A DNA stretch of 64,000 bases from Coptis chinensis (GCA_015680905.1 CM027380.1:107742501-107806500), one strand, 5' to 3'. Shown: positions 43,750 through 57,425, counted from the stretch's first letter. Made by a program: numbers and translations. The notes: generated from the sequence alone by a model not told the origin.

Positions 43750-45479
43750 TATGCAAGAGTTTGAATGAAGCTCCACCACTTTTATTATTTTTCTTCCTAT
43801 CGTATATCCCTACTTTGGGTTTTGGATAATGTCCAATTTTTTATTCTTTTTATTATTTTCACCTTTTACTATTCATACTTTTACCCTTCATACTTATGCA
43901 CACGAGGTGCCGTTGTCTTTTCTTTTTTTTTCTGACAAGAGTCCACAATTGTCCTTAAGAGCGTTTTTTAATCGAGGGTGGTTTTTTGGGTTCATTTACG
44001 TCCTTATCAATTTTGTCCCCTATAGTATAAAGTATAAACCCTTTTTAGTGTATACCATCATCTCCCAAATTATTTGGGGTGTATATCTAAAAAAAAAAAA
44101 TTACTTAAAGTGTAAAGAGTTCTGTAAAAGGTTTTTTTGGGCAAACTTTAGGTGTGTAGAAATTTTGGGGAGAATGATGTTGCTACTGAGTTTGAAAGAT
44201 AGAACTGCTTACATATCAAGTTCGCTGATGATCTTGGAATCAAGTCAAACATAGTTCATTGTTTGGATCGAATGATCGATGGTGAATGGAGAAGATGGAG
44301 AGTGGAGAAGAAACATCCCCCTCTCTCATTTTGTTTAGAGAGTAGAGAGGAAATATATATAATTCTCACTCCCCTTTGGTGCTCCATGAATTGAATGAGA
44401 TCCACTTTTGGTGCTGTAGAGAAAAAGACGTTTTCTCTCTTGTATTAAGGGCCGCCAAGACTCTAAGTATGCCTAGACAGGCGTGGCCCTCATGCCTTTG
44501 GCAACCTCCAGGTCCTTAAGCGCGACTCACGCTCAACTTTGTTTGGCCAAGAAGCGTGACCCACGCTCCACCGTATTTCAACAATATACAACTATTTCGG
44601 AAGTGGATAACGTTGTTTCCGCATTGTATTATTCACAACAGGTACTCCATTCATTGATGATATTTAATACATGTATCCATATTCATTTTGTAACCATTTG
44701 GTAATTCATGACTTTTGAGATGACTAATTGTAATTATCCAATAAGTTAGTCTCAAGATATGATCAATAGCAGTGACACGTGTTGCAAATATATTGATGAC
44801 AATATATGCCCCTTACAAATCAAAAGTGCATATAGTTATGGGATTTTGATGGTAAATCAAAGCATTGGTGTCCAAGCCAATCGTAGAATTCATATTTTTT
44901 TTTAATGACTTGCACATGGTTATATGTTTCGGATTTTTCAACTGTTTAGATGTATTTGGGTTGCATCTTTTTTTTCTTCCAATAACTCATTGTTATCACA
45001 TTAGTTTAATTTGTTAACTTGGTATGCTTTCAAGTATGCGACTTTGATCTCCATAGCATTTTACAAGTCATTTTACGTGTATCATTAGTACTCAATCGGT
45101 TTCTAGAATGTTAAACCTATCTTTTTAACACTTGGTGAGAAAAATCACAAAATTTGCCAACTGCCAATCTTTATTCTTTAGCACCTTGTGGATTGGAATT
45201 AAAACCATGGGAACAAATGCACTAAGGCCTGTTAAAGCAAAAGCCCCAAATGAAAAGACCCAATCACTAACCGGACTTCAATTAACAGGCCCAAAAATGG
45301 ATTAAGTCATGTTATTTTATAAAATAAATTAAATAGGTCCCAAATAAAAAGCTCTTAAATTAACAGGGCCCGCGTGGGAAAATAGAGCAGAGTAACGGAA
45401 AAATAAATAAAGAAAAAAAAAGTAAGTAAAGTGGTCCTTCAACTATTTGTAACTTTTACCTAAAAACTTGCTATGAATA
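43750..45479. other. intergenic region upstream of DUF2358 gene
   Basis: No recognised gene. Short frames at 43829-44254 and 44483-44704 are low in complexity and match nothing. GA/CT-rich sequence occurs at 44280-44440. A short GC-rich patch near 44460-44575 repeats the motif GCG(A/T)GACxCACGCTC. Confidence 0.4.
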
Positions 45480-45725
45480 TCTATCTAATAAAACACAATG
45501 GTGTGGGGCCCGTAGGGCCTCCATCCAAAATACTATCGGTTTTTCTAAGTTGTGCGCGTGGAAAAAAGCTCAATCCCAAAGAGTATGCTCCCCTTATGCC
45601 CTAACACCTGGATCTATTGGATCTTATTCTTCAAACAAACTATGTATGCCCTATCCTTCCTTCTGGCCGTCACTCTAGAGAAAGAATTGCCTTGTTTCAT
45701 TTCCACAACCAACGAGGGTAAATGA

Positions 45726-46010
45726 CGAAGCTTGAAGCAAGTAAATGAGGTCCGACTTCAGGTTTTCATTCTTTTTAATTTATTAATCAATCTTTTGTTA
45801 TTTATGTACAATGCTTTTGTTCATTCATTCTGACTTCAGTTTTCATTTGATTCATTCTTTATGTACAATGCTTTTGTTCATCTCTGGAATGATTGAAGGA
45901 GCGGTTAACAAAAGATTGATTGCCTGTATTATGACGAAGCTGAAGCACAGGTAAATGAGGTCTGACTTCAGTTTTCATTCTTAATCAATCTTTTGTTATT
46001 TTGTGTTATG
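45726..46010. repeat. direct repeat pair in Helitron 2
   Basis: GACGAAGCTTGAAGCAAGTA with following GTAAATGAGGTCCGACTTCA at 45726 recurs in altered form at 45932-46010. TTTATGTACAATGCTTTTGTTCAT also recurs at 45805 and 45862. Non-coding. Confidence 0.6.
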
Positions 46011-47096
46011 GAAAAGCGGGAAAGAAACAAACTTAATTAAAGGTTGGACAAGTTGAAGTACTACGACAAATCGATGGTGTTGTGTTTGCATGGTACTCTT
46101 TTTTGCTCAACCAAGATGGTGTATAGTGAAAATGACTTCAAAATCAGAATTTGGGTAAATATTGGTTAATAAAATGGATTTTGACAATAAATATTTTTGC
46201 AAGATATCTCGCTTCTACTTCATAGATAATATAAAATTATTTTATGTTCCCTTGGTTCGCTTGTTTATTCAATTTTTTTGTATGATTACCGTTGTGGTTT
46301 AATTAGTATTTTAATTATGAAGGCGGGGTTGAGATTTTAGACATATAGGTGCCACTTCAAATTAAGTTGAAATTACGTCCATTTTCAAAGTTTGTAAATT
46401 CTATTTAATGCATTCATCTATACCTAGGTTTCATTATGAACCTGTAACCACATAGAAAGATCAAAGATACATAAAAGAGCACCCTACCAATAAAGAAACA
46501 ATACTAGTCATATTAACTTCTTAATATGTCTAAAATAATGGAGCAATATGTCCTCTTTGTATCTTAAGTTCTTAATTAGTTTTCATTCATTCTAACTTAG
46601 GTTTTCATTCATTCGACTTCAGTTTTTCATTCATTCATTCTTTATGTACAATGCTTTATGTACACTAATAAAGCAAATATTATATGTATGCCTCTTTATG
46701 TACACTAATAAAATGAGGTCTGGCTATTGTTTGTTCTTTGAAGGAGCGGTTCAGTTCATGTGTTCTGGACGCCTCTTGCAGAAGACTGAATGTATAATTG
46801 TTCCTCTATTTTTCAGCAAATATTATAAATGTAGATGACCGGAGCTTTGTGAACTCTACAAAGTTACGGGATCTTGAAATACCGTTTCTCGACCATAACC
46901 TGTAAGTTTATTCCTGCTTGAGGATAATGTTAACTCCAGTCAATGTTTCGCTAAAAAGAAAGTGTTGTTTTTAAGATTTGGTTTTAGGGGGATGTAGGTT
47001 TCCCTTAGAAGCATGTGTATCAATACATTGTTTATAGTTATGAGAATTGTTTATAGCTATCAATACATTGTTTATAGCTTGAAAATGGATATATCC

Positions 47097-47250
47097 GATA
47101 TATATCGGTTTTTGGGTACACCGATATATTTATCGATATCAATATTTTGGGCCTTGGTTTGGACTGGTCACAAAAAAAATAGATATATATCGGTTTTTGG
47201 GTACACCGATATATTAACCGATATCGATATTTTGGTCCTTGATATGTGGT
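47097..47250. repeat. two 85-bp-spaced copies of a hairpin-forming 34-mer
   Basis: The 34-base block at 47097-47130 is repeated exactly at 47182-47215. Each contains ATATATCGGT and its inverse ACCGATATAT around a 10-base loop. The flanking TATCGATAT...ATTTTGG is also shared. Located inside Helitron 2. Confidence 0.88.
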
Positions 47251-48650
47251 CCTTTCGGCTTTTAGGCTCTTCCCACTTACAATGTTGACTTGTACAAGAT
47301 TCAAAAATCACCAAGATTTTTAGAGAAACTTCTGTCCTTAAAAAATGCATGAGGATATTGGATTGTCTTCCACATGCTCTTCTTTGGGGTCCACCTTCTT
47401 TTAAACTCGAACAAATGGCAGTGATTTTTTGTCTAGCTTGAAGATTGGATTGACTTTTGAGTATAGTAATCAAAGTTCTACTATGTGTATGCTGAAATGT
47501 TAAAGGCAATGTTAAATATGTATGTATCCCTTACAGAGTGGACTTCCAACTAATAATTATTCAGAAAATATTCTTTAACGTAATGTGTGATTATTTTGTT
47601 TTCCTAATTTATTTTGTTTTATCAAACCTGTTCAACCCTTTGTAGTTTGGGACTTCAGCTCATTATACTCACCGGTTCTCCAAAAAGTCTCATGGGCGCA
47701 TAGGAGCTAGAGTTGGAAGGTAAGCAAGGAAACCTTTTAGAACCTTTAAACGGTCAACATTTATGTTAGTTCTCCTAAAGTTTGAAATGTATTTTTTTTG
47801 TCTTTGGTTAAAAAAAATGAAACTTTGAGTTGGAGAAAAGCAAAATAAGAGCAGATGACACCCTGAATAGTGTCCCGTGTGTAGTTATATGTTTTTAGTA
47901 CTCAATTTAGTCGTATTTTAAATGTGTTAATTCTATTGTTTTAAAATATAGGGGGTTAGATGTCACTCAATTAATCTAAGTAAAACTCTTTCTTTCTTAT
48001 GGAGGGAAAATTTTCCACCGTAAGCGATGTGATGATTGAAATTTAAAAGCGGAGAGAAACGAAAGAATTCTGATGGGTCAGGTTATGATGAAGCAAGTAA
48101 CTTACATGGGATGTTGATGGACTTTTTCCTGAAAAATTTGCCTAGGCTTAAGCCCAAGTGCCAACTAGCCTACATTAATTGAGCTTACAACCGGTGGAGT
48201 CCAGGTGCGCCTGTTCTATATAAGTTAAGAAGTTTACCCTGTGGAGGAATGTGACCGTGGGTTTGGATAGGGGCCACAGTAATTCCACTCTACTCCTTGG
48301 GGGTGTCTCATGGTGGAGACATAGGTGTTAACACTATTCGATTGCAATATAAGAGATGATGGTTATGAACAAGAAAATTCTTTTCGTTTATCTATGATTG
48401 TTCCGGATAGAACATGTACTAATCAATTTACTGATTTAGTGTGTTTTTAAGTTGCCTTTAGGTTTTGATTAAGCTGATCAAGTACATAATCACTGCTGCT
48501 TTGTCTTTTTTTTAGGCACCATTTTTTGTTGCAGATTTTCCTCTCAATGGTATGTTATCCCTACCCATCCTTTTTATGTTTGTTTCTACAGATTTTATTG
48601 AGTATCTAGCTATTTCTATTTGTTTCTACAGGATCCCATAGATGAGGGTA

Positions 48651-50719
48651 AACGTCCAATGGACCCTTATAAGGACCCTTGCAAGAAAAACAATAATTAT
48701 GTTCCAGTTCAAGATGGACTCTACCTTCAGCCACCTACTCCCTCAACGACTGCTTTCGCTCCCAGGTATTACAATCAACAATATACGTTATTGATAACTT
48801 CTATTAACATACTTTGAGTTACCCAAATTATATTAACACTCTTATTGGTTTCACATCATGTTTTTGAACTCTCTTTCAAATATTTATAGCTTCCTACGCA
48901 ACCAATTCTTGACAAAGGAAAACGCCCTATAGACTCCTTTAAGGAACCTTCAAACCAAAACAAACATGTCTTTGTTGCCCCCCAAGATAGGCTCAATCTT
49001 CAACCGCCTCTTGGCTTCCAGGTATTTCTTACTTGCATTGTCTTATGCTAAGTTGCATTGCCTTATTTATTTTTCTACACTGTTGCTTATGTATATTGCA
49101 TTGTCTTATTTCTTCTTTTGCTTTATAAATAAATGGCGCCATCGGATAGTGTTTCTCTATCTCATCTCCCGCCATCCGGTTCTCATGTAAGATGAGCTTT
49201 AATTAAAATGTAATGCTATAATTGCTCATGCATTGTCCAAAAGGTGTTTTTGTACACTATAATTGTAGTAAATTCACTGCAATTTAATGCCTGCTTATAT
49301 GTATACTATTTACCCACTAACTGTGTTGCATGTGGTTATCCATCTATTCATTTATAATTTGCTTTTGTTTTTGGGTCTTCGATCACTTATTATCCTTGAC
49401 TACTTTATTCATATATTTACATTCCACTAATACTAACTGCCATATTTGCTATTCGGTTGATTATACTTATAATTAGGTGCAGATAACAAATAGAATGCTA
49501 GGACAGCGTGCTCGAAGGGAAAGAGAAAGGAGCACTAAACTAATTGGCAACTCAAACTTCACCATCCAAGGTGCACAAGTAGTCACACGTCATGTCATTG
49601 ACCACCAACTAATGGGTTCAACATTGAATGGCTCTCCTTCACTTCCACAGACTCCACTTCAAACACTTCTCCCGCCATCCGGTTCTCATGTAAGATGAGC
49701 TTTAATTAAAATAATACTATGATTGCTCATGCATTGTCCAAAAGGTGTTTTTGTACACTATAATTGTAGTAAATTCACTACTATTTAATAACTTCCATTT
49801 AATGCCTGCTTATATGTATAATATTTACCCACCAATTGTGTTGCATGTGGTCATCCATCTATTCATTTATAATTTGCCTTTGAGTCTTCGATCACTTATT
49901 ACCTTTCACTACTTTCTTCATATCTTTACATTTCGTGTTTTCTAATTTTAATACTAATTGCCATCTTTGCTATTATCCATGCATTCCTCTTTCTCCCAAT
50001 CTATTCGGTTGATTATACTTATAATTAGGTGCAGATAACAAATAGAATACTAGGACAGCGTGCTCGAAGGGAAAGAGAGAGGAGCACTAAACTAATTGGC
50101 AGCACAAACTTCACCATCCAAGGTGCACAAGGTTCAACATTGAATGGTTCTCATTCACTTCCACAAACTCCACTTCAAGCTGACAAGCATCAAACACATA
50201 ATAGTCCAGTTACACCTCATGCAACACCATACCGACGTCTTTCTTCTTCAGAGTCTCTTCGGAAATCTTTATCATTCCTTAATCCCGTAAGGCTATTTAT
50301 GCTCCCCGAAGAACGTGTCACATCAAGTACCCATGCTGATTCATCGGCTCAAAACAACACGTGAGTACTTCACTTAGTAGTTTTCCTTAATCAAAATCTA
50401 ATATAACTCACTTGTGCAAGTTTCATTGCAGTACATGTATCTCTTCTGCTTCCTCATCCTTACCTCATGCAATTCCACATTCAACCAATGAGAACTTTGT
50501 ACCAACACCGTCTCACCAAAATGCAAGGTTAGTATGCGTGGTTTATTACATCTTTCTCTTGGTTCTTTGTGGTTTGGTTACCATAAGATCCTACCTAACA
50601 TCACAAGTTTTTCTAAAGACGCCAGAATCTGCAGGTCTTCTACCTCATCTTTTGTCCATCCAATATCACATTCGACAAATGCATGCGGCTTCAGATCATC
50701 ATCAACTCAACTAACCGAA
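48651..50719 (+). pseudogene. Helitron 2 N-terminal coding area with duplicated exon
   Basis: Exon-like pieces contain GKRPMDPYKDPCKKNNNYVP (48651), GKRPIDSFKEPSNQNKH (about 48915), and two versions of ITNRMLGQRARRERERSTKL at 49482 and 50034. The basic motif QRARRERER resembles the low-complexity N-terminal exons of plant Helitron-encoded proteins. GT/AG borders are visible around several pieces. The duplicated pieces arose by the 503-bp tandem duplication. No enzymatic motif. Confidence 0.5.
49166..50178. repeat. 503-bp tandem duplication in Helitron 2
   Basis: Units 49166-49668 and 49669-50178 both start CTCCCGCCATCCGGTTCTCA and both carry the QRARRERER exon. The second unit lacks a 36-base in-frame stretch of the exon (the VVTRHVIDHQLM part) and has small intron changes. 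Confidence 0.85.
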
Positions 50720-50807
50720 ATTAGCGGTATACTTCTTCACACTTATTGAAATTGGAATAACAAAAAATGGCACCTTTGTCTAAATATATACAATTATTTC
50801 TCTTGTA

Positions 50808-53800
50808 GACAACAACCATTTGGGGATCCCGCACAATATTGTGAGGAGGTTCACAATAATGGTTTTGACCGTCCAATTTATGCTAATAATCTTTGACATA
50901 AGTGATGATGAAGGCGAAGTTGACAATATTGTTTCTAACCATCCGATTGAACAAGGAAGACACTCGTTGGGGAGAATGGATGTTGATTGTCCATTTTGTA
51001 GTGCACTCCATTGGATGGATGAGCGACTAAAAGATTCATCATTATCCGCCCTCGATTCGGGGACTTGTTGTTTGCAAGGGAAAGTCAAATTGCCTCCACT
51101 ACGGCCATTACCTCCAAAATTCTTAAAGCTTTATATGATGGAAATGATCGCAACTCAAAGTCATTTCGAAGTACATGAGACAATACAACCAAGCTTTTGC
51201 ATTTACAAGCCTTGGAGGAAATGAGCGTGTCTTTCCGGACGAGGTCCAAGGCCTTTTACTATACATGGTCGGTTCGTCATAGAATTTGGATCTCTAATTC
51301 TCGACATCGGGCGGCAGCCAACTTTACTCAACTTTACATATATGATCCCAGTCTTTGCATTGATATATCGTCAACCGTAATCCCCATTTGAACACGGATG
51401 TTTCAAGATAATTCATGCAACTATGCCAAAGTATAATTGTTTCTCGCTACTTTTTCGCCATGCATACGATGTTCTTAGATCTGCCTCTCTTCAACATGGT
51501 GAGAACTTCAATGTACCGCTTATTTGCATTACGGTGCTACTAGAGATGACGTCGTTACAACTTGCCAACCCGCAGATGAGATTGCTGTCATTTTACCTGG
51601 GGATGGCAGTGAGCGTAATAATATGAGGGATATTGTGATATATCTTAAAGGAGGGCAAGAATTCATGCAGATCAGTGAATGTCATCCAACTTACTTGCCT
51701 TTGCATTATGTGCTAATGTTTCCTTACGGAGAGCTTGGGTGGTCACCTGATATGAGGCGTTCAAATACTAATGACCGATTGACACGGATGGATTTCTACT
51801 CTTATCGGATATTTGAATACGGAGAATATTCCCGCAATCTTTACGTGGCACAAACTGTTTCAAAAGTTTTTGGTGGATGGATGGTGGTGATGGAACGAAC
51901 AAAATGAGATATTATAGGTTACAACAAGACAAGCTTCGGGCTGAACTTTATCAAGGTATCATCGATGTTAAATTGAAGCTTTTCGACCCAAAACCAGATT
52001 GGAAGGCGAAAGTGGTCTTACCAAAGCATCTTGTGTCGGCGACCCTAGGCACATGTTGAAATTTTTCAGGATTCAATGGCCATCACTGCGTTACAATAAG
52101 CATCGATATATTTCTCACAATGACAAATCCGACTAGGGCCGAAGTTGTTTGGGCATTGTCCGAGCACCAAATCGCAACTCATCGACCGAGGAGGTCGTGG
52201 CCCGTGTCTTTGAACTAAAGCGAAGGGCCTTGATGAAGGAAATTAAAAAGAAAGGTGTGCTTGGTATGCGCCGTTGCACATGTCTACACCATTGAGTTCG
52301 AAATGCGGGTTGCCCCATATGCATGCACTTATATATCTTCGACATTTCGACAAGATCCGTGATACACTGCTCAAGTTGATCGCATTGTATGTGCAGAGTT
52401 TTCGATCCGTAAAACCAAACTGAGTTATTTCGGACCGTCCTCACATGTATGGTTCATGGTCCATGTGGACTAAATAATCCTAACTCTCCGTGCATGGTAA
52501 ATGGTAGATGCAAGCATCACTATCCCGGACTTTTGCAGATGCTACCACCATGGATAAAGATGGATATCCTATCTACCGTCGTCGTGACAACGGTAGATCA
52601 TATATTAATGAGGGGACATACAGTTGATAACAGGGGATGTTGTTCCTTATAATCCTTATCTTTCTAAGATGTTCAACCGCCATATTAATGTCGAAGTTTG
52701 TTTGGGATCCGTTGTGTTAAATACATTCACAAGTATATATTTAAAGGGCATGACATGACAACAATAGTGTTGAATGAGTTGGATGAGATCCAACAATACT
52801 TGGATCGCGAGATACATTGGCCCACCGGAAGCGGTTTGGAGATTATTAAGTTTCCATCTACATGAGGAGATTCCCACCGGTTAGGCGCTTGGCTTCATCT
52901 CCCTGGAAATGCGTAGTTTATAAAGGCGATGAACCAATACATGATATACTATCAAGGGCGAGCACCAAAAGTCAACTTTATTTGCCTTCTTTGATTGTTG
53001 TGCATCAGATTTAAGAGCAAGAAGCCTCACTTATCAAGAGTTCCCCGAATACTATGTATGGAACAAGCAATCTCAGACTTGGACAAGAAGGATACGAGAG
53101 GGAAAATTTGCTATTGGTAGAATGTATTTCGCCAGTCCTAATTCCGGTGAGCGATTTTACCTACGTTTACTTCTAACCGTTGTAAAAGGACCTCAATCAT
53201 TTGATGATCTGAAAAGGATTGGTAATGGTCCTCCCCTTCCAACTTTTAAAGATGCATGTGTTGCACGTGGACTTCTAGAAGATGACAGCGAATGGGTGCA
53301 ATGTCTCTGGGGAAGCTTGATCATGCGGTTGGATATCATCTTCGCCGACTATTTTGTGTTATTCTCGCAGAGTGCAATCCTTTGCAACCCCAAACATTGT
53401 GGAATGATTTTTGGGAAAATATATGTGATGACCTTCCACATAAGCTTTGCACAATGTTCAACATTCCAGAACCTACCCCTGTTGAAGTGCAAGATTATGG
53501 TTTATTTCTCTTAAATGAGATTTTGATAGAGTCGAGGGTAAATCAGCGGCTAATTTCCCTCTAATGCATTTGCCTCATTAACTACAAGATGGAACTTAGT
53601 TGTTGCAAACCGACTCATATGGGACCAGCGACAATTTCAGTTTAATCCTCAAAATGCAAAAGCACATGGCAACAGGGTTCTCCTAAATGCAGAGCAACGC
53701 TTTTCATATCAAACAGTGATAGATTCTGTTTCCCAAAATCTAGGGAAACTCTTCTTTTTGAATGGAGCAGCAGGAACAGGCAAAACTTTTGTTTACAACA

Positions 53801-55205
53801 CAATCGCTGCTACGTGTCGTGCTGAGGGGCATATTGTTATTATGGTCGCTTCATCTGGAATAGCTTCATTACTATTGGTTGGCGGTCGTACTGCTCATTC
53901 GACCTTTCGCATCCCACTAGATATTCTTGATACCTCTGTTTGTGGGTTTAGTAAGAATTCAATGCATGCCGAATTATTCAGGGAAGCTAAACTTATTATT
54001 TGGGATGAAGTCCCAATGCAAAATAAGTTTTGTGTGGAGGATTGATTGATCGACACGCCGGGATACTTCGACAATAATAAACCTTTTGGTGGATTAACAG
54101 TTGTACTTGGTGGTGACTTCCGTCAATGCCTTCCAGTTATACCCAAAGGGGTTCGAGAACAGATTGTGTGTGCTTCCTTGCGGTCTTCCTTCCTCTGGAG
54201 TCACATTCATGTTCTAACTCTTGCCCAAAACATGCGATTGGAAAATGGAAACTCTGCAAATATTGCGTTCGCAAATTTCTTAATGGAGGTACCAAACTGT
54301 GTATTTTTCTTTGTACTTTTGCTTAATATTGATATTCATTTACATCATTCTTTGTACTATTTTTATTCGTACTAATATTCATTACTATTTTCTGGTTAAT
54401 TAGATAGGAAGTGACCCAAACGAGACAGTTGAACTACCATCAACAATTCATCGATGTGCAAATCTTCAGGATCTCATTTCTACTACATATCCTCGCCTAA
54501 ATCAACCTACCCGCAGTTACACCGAATATTTAAGCGGCGCACAATTCTATCTCGCGACGCAATGATGATGTCAATGATATTAATGCAGCAGACTTTAAAT
54601 ATGTTGTGGGGAAAGTACTTTCTCTTTCTAGCTGCGGACAAAATTTGTGACGAGGATGCAACGAATCCACCAATATTAATCAATACCCAAATGAGTACCT
54701 AAACTCACTTGATCCAAATTGGTCTACCACCGTTTCGTCTCAACCTAAAAGTTGGTTGTCCTATAATGTTGTTGCGAAATATTGCTCCCAAAGATGGATT
54801 ATGCAATGGAACCCGATTGATGGTGGTCCACTGTCAACCTCCACGTTCTTTTTAAGAATTTTGGTGGTGAAAAGCGGGCAATCATGCATTTATTCCAAGA
54901 ATATCTTTGTCACCGTCGTCTTCGATTTTCCTTTTCATATGACAAGAAGGCGGTTTCAATCGCGTGTTGCTTATGCAATGACTATAAATAAGTCACAAGG
55001 ACAATCGGTGAAGTATGTGGGGATTGACCCCCGCCTTGAAGTTTTCAGCCACGGTCAATTATATGTCGCGACTATCAAGGTGCACTTCTTGAACGAGAAT
55101 CGAGTATTCTCCTCCTCCAAATTCGGAAAGTCACACCCCAAACTTTGTTTACCCAGAAGTCTTACTATAATCCGTAAGTTCTTTTCATTTATAGTCACGT
55201 GTTGA
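50808..55205 (+). pseudogene. Helitron 2 Rep-helicase (RepHel) gene, decayed
   Basis: Order of readable parts: a zinc-finger-like region CPFCSALHWMDERL at 50985-51035 with GTCCLQGKVKLPPL; Helitron_like_N pieces QLYIYDP (51330) and EIAVILPGDGSERNN through HPTYLPLHYVLMFPYGELGW (51577-51740); the HUH nuclease motif PHMHALIYL at 52313-52339; the two-tyrosine motif KYIHKYIFKGHD at 52719-52754; EGKFAIGRMYFASPNSGERFYLR at about 53098-53165; PIF1 Walker A GAAGTGKT at 53767-53790; Walker [10 protein letters not shown] near 53993; [14 protein letters not shown] near 54111; and the final AMTINKSQGQ and FSHGQLYVA near 54976 and 55042. Catalytic residues are intact, but many frameshifts and stops separate the blocks. 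Such proteins nick and unwind DNA for rolling-circle transposition. Confidence 0.88.
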
Positions 55206-57162
55206 GTAGTTACTCATTGAATTTATAGTCATCAAATTGATACATTTGTATTTGCTCTTACTTGGTTAATTTGCTTCGTTCAAATTATGTAGGTTTTGCG
55301 AATTGGTGTGTAATTACATTTTGTCAGTATTGCGTTGAAGAACTTTTTGCGAACCTTGGTTAGTTTTTTTCCCCCTAATTTCTTCTTTTTGATCTTACAA
55401 CACCTGAATATATAGTTCTATACAAATCTATTTCAATTCCTACTAAATGGTGACGTCTGTTTATATGGTATTTAGCTGAACGAGGAAATTTCAATTCTCA
55501 TATCTTCAAACTTAGTGATCTCTGCTGATTCTCAGGTATTTTCCTTTTCATTTTTTCATTTTTCCTTCCCTGGTCTTTCTCTACTTATTGTGTTGTTTAA
55601 TTTTTTCATCCGTGAACGTGGTGATGGGACCTTGGCCAATCACTATAACTTAGTGATCTCTGTTGATTCTCAAGTCAAGTGAAACAGGTAACATCTCTTC
55701 TCTTATAACTCAATCTCTTTGATTTTCCATGTAAAGATTCAGTTCGTTTTAAAATCGTTTAGCCAGAGATGAATTATTTGTTTTCTTCTATGTAAAGGTT
55801 TAGTCCGAGCTTCTTCCTGGTGTTGTTATAGGTATTTATTTGCTTATTTATTAAGGGTTCTATTTTTTGGTTTTGGGTTTGTCGAAAAGTATTAGTTTTG
55901 ATTGATTTGAGCTTTGATTTGGTTCTGCTGCTTTTATAGGTATTTTAGTGCAGGTAGCATTTCGGTGGCTATTGTTTGTTCTTTCATTTATTAGTGTTGT
56001 TACAGAAAGTCGCGTTTATGGAACTACCCCAATGGAAACTTTAGGAAATATGGTATATGTATACATTGTAAATATCATTTGTTAAGGGTGTGTAGACCTT
56101 TTGATAGTTATGGGACTCAAATGTATGTATTTTACTTGTGTTTTCGGTAATGACTTTGTACGAGGTGCTTTGATGATCTGGCATTAGTCGGGACATTCAA
56201 ATACTTTGGCGTACTAAGTCATAATGTTGAAGTGCTCTCTCTCATTTTGTAAGCCAATTATTTGATTTGCTCATGTCATCCGTCGAGAGCGGTTAAGTAA
56301 CTGGATTAACCAATGAGAAATATATGATTGTGGTTTTCAGGTTATGACAGGGTTTATATTTATGAAATGTCAAAAAATCTGAGAGGAGATCTTTGTCAAA
56401 ATTTTACTATAAAACCACGTGTCATAGGTTTGTAATTGTTTGAGTTTTGGAAGTTACATATTTGCTTGTTCCAAAACTTAAAAAAGAGTCTATAGGTGAA
56501 TACAATCGATTCATTGTTTCACTTCTAAATTGTCAATTTCTTCTTCCCTTCATTATATATAGTATTTCCTACTCACTCTATTTAACTAATTTAAAATAGA
56601 TAATTACATACTTCTTCGATGAAGTTTCCTTAAGGCTTGGGATTTATGATAATGACCTTGACATTGGCGTTTTATGATTGTCAACAATGTTTATGTCAGT
56701 ACTTTCGCTACTTTTTTGTACTTGGCGTACTTTTTTGTGAGTGCTCTTTTGGTATTGTTTTGATGTCCTCATTCAAACCACTTGTGGGAGTCCGATTATT
56801 TATATGTTTCTCATATTGTTCTTATTTCATTTGGTTTAATTGGTGTTCTTCTATGTTTAAGTCCATTTAGATGAATGAGTCTAGAACATCGTGCAAATCA
56901 CTACCGGATTTATTGAATGAGAATTGTCTTTGACCTTTTAACATGATCCAAAACATTGGAAAGTCATAAAATAATGGGGAGGTTCTATCCAAATTACCCC
57001 TTAGGTGGTTCAAGTTAGTGTGATGTCGAAGTTTCTCAACCTAATAATCATTCTTGACCATAAATGGAACAATAGCCAGTATAATAGAATCAAAACGGGA
57101 GAGGGGGGTGTGTTCAAGTTTAGGCTACTTCTTCAAAGTTAGCGTCGCAGGCGACTCTATCA
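55206..57162. other. Helitron 2 3' non-coding region
   Basis: AT-rich. The motif CTTAGTGATCTCTG(C/T)TGATTCTCA occurs at 55513 and 55649. Short frames only; no captured gene recognised. Confidence 0.45.
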
Positions 57163-57189
57163 GTGCCGTACGGCACGGGCATACCCTAG
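57163..57189 (+). other. Helitron 2 3' terminus (hairpin + CTAG)
   Basis: The 14-base perfect palindrome GTGCCGTACGGCAC is followed by GGGCATACC and CTAG, then the T target base. A textbook Helitron 3' end. Confidence 0.85.
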
Positions 57190-57425
57190 TCATCTATAAA
57201 AATGGTTACTCTCCTAGAGATTTGCATACCTCACTATGAAGCCGGCATGTCGCTATACTACAAGAGTATGAGTATAATTCAAACTAATCCTACGATTCGA
57301 TTACATCATGAATTCTCAATATATACCGCGAAAACTCCATAACGCTTTATGCTTTGACTGATAATGGATTGGAATTTTTCTTTACTCTGTGACTTTGATA
57401 GAGGAAGGTAAAATTGGTCGGTTGA

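Larger units (their letters stand above)
45480..57189 (+). mobile_element. Helitron 2, near full-length RepHel element, decayed
   Basis: The 5' end TCTATCTAATAAAAC follows an A at 45479. The 3' end has a perfect palindrome GTGCCGTACGGCAC (57163-57176), a 9-base spacer and CTAG at 57186-57189, followed by T at 57190. That fits Helitron insertion between A and T. Length is about 11.7 kb. Inside, on the plus strand, lie a variable N-terminal coding area (48.6-50.7 kb) and a broken Rep-helicase gene (50.8-55.2 kb). Frameshifts and stops are frequent, so it is not autonomous now. The 5' boundary is less certain than the 3' one. Confidence 0.75.

Noticed and set aside
43829-44254. 141-codon plus-strand frame
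   Set aside because: Phe/Leu/Ile-rich translation of AT-rich promoter DNA; no family resemblance.
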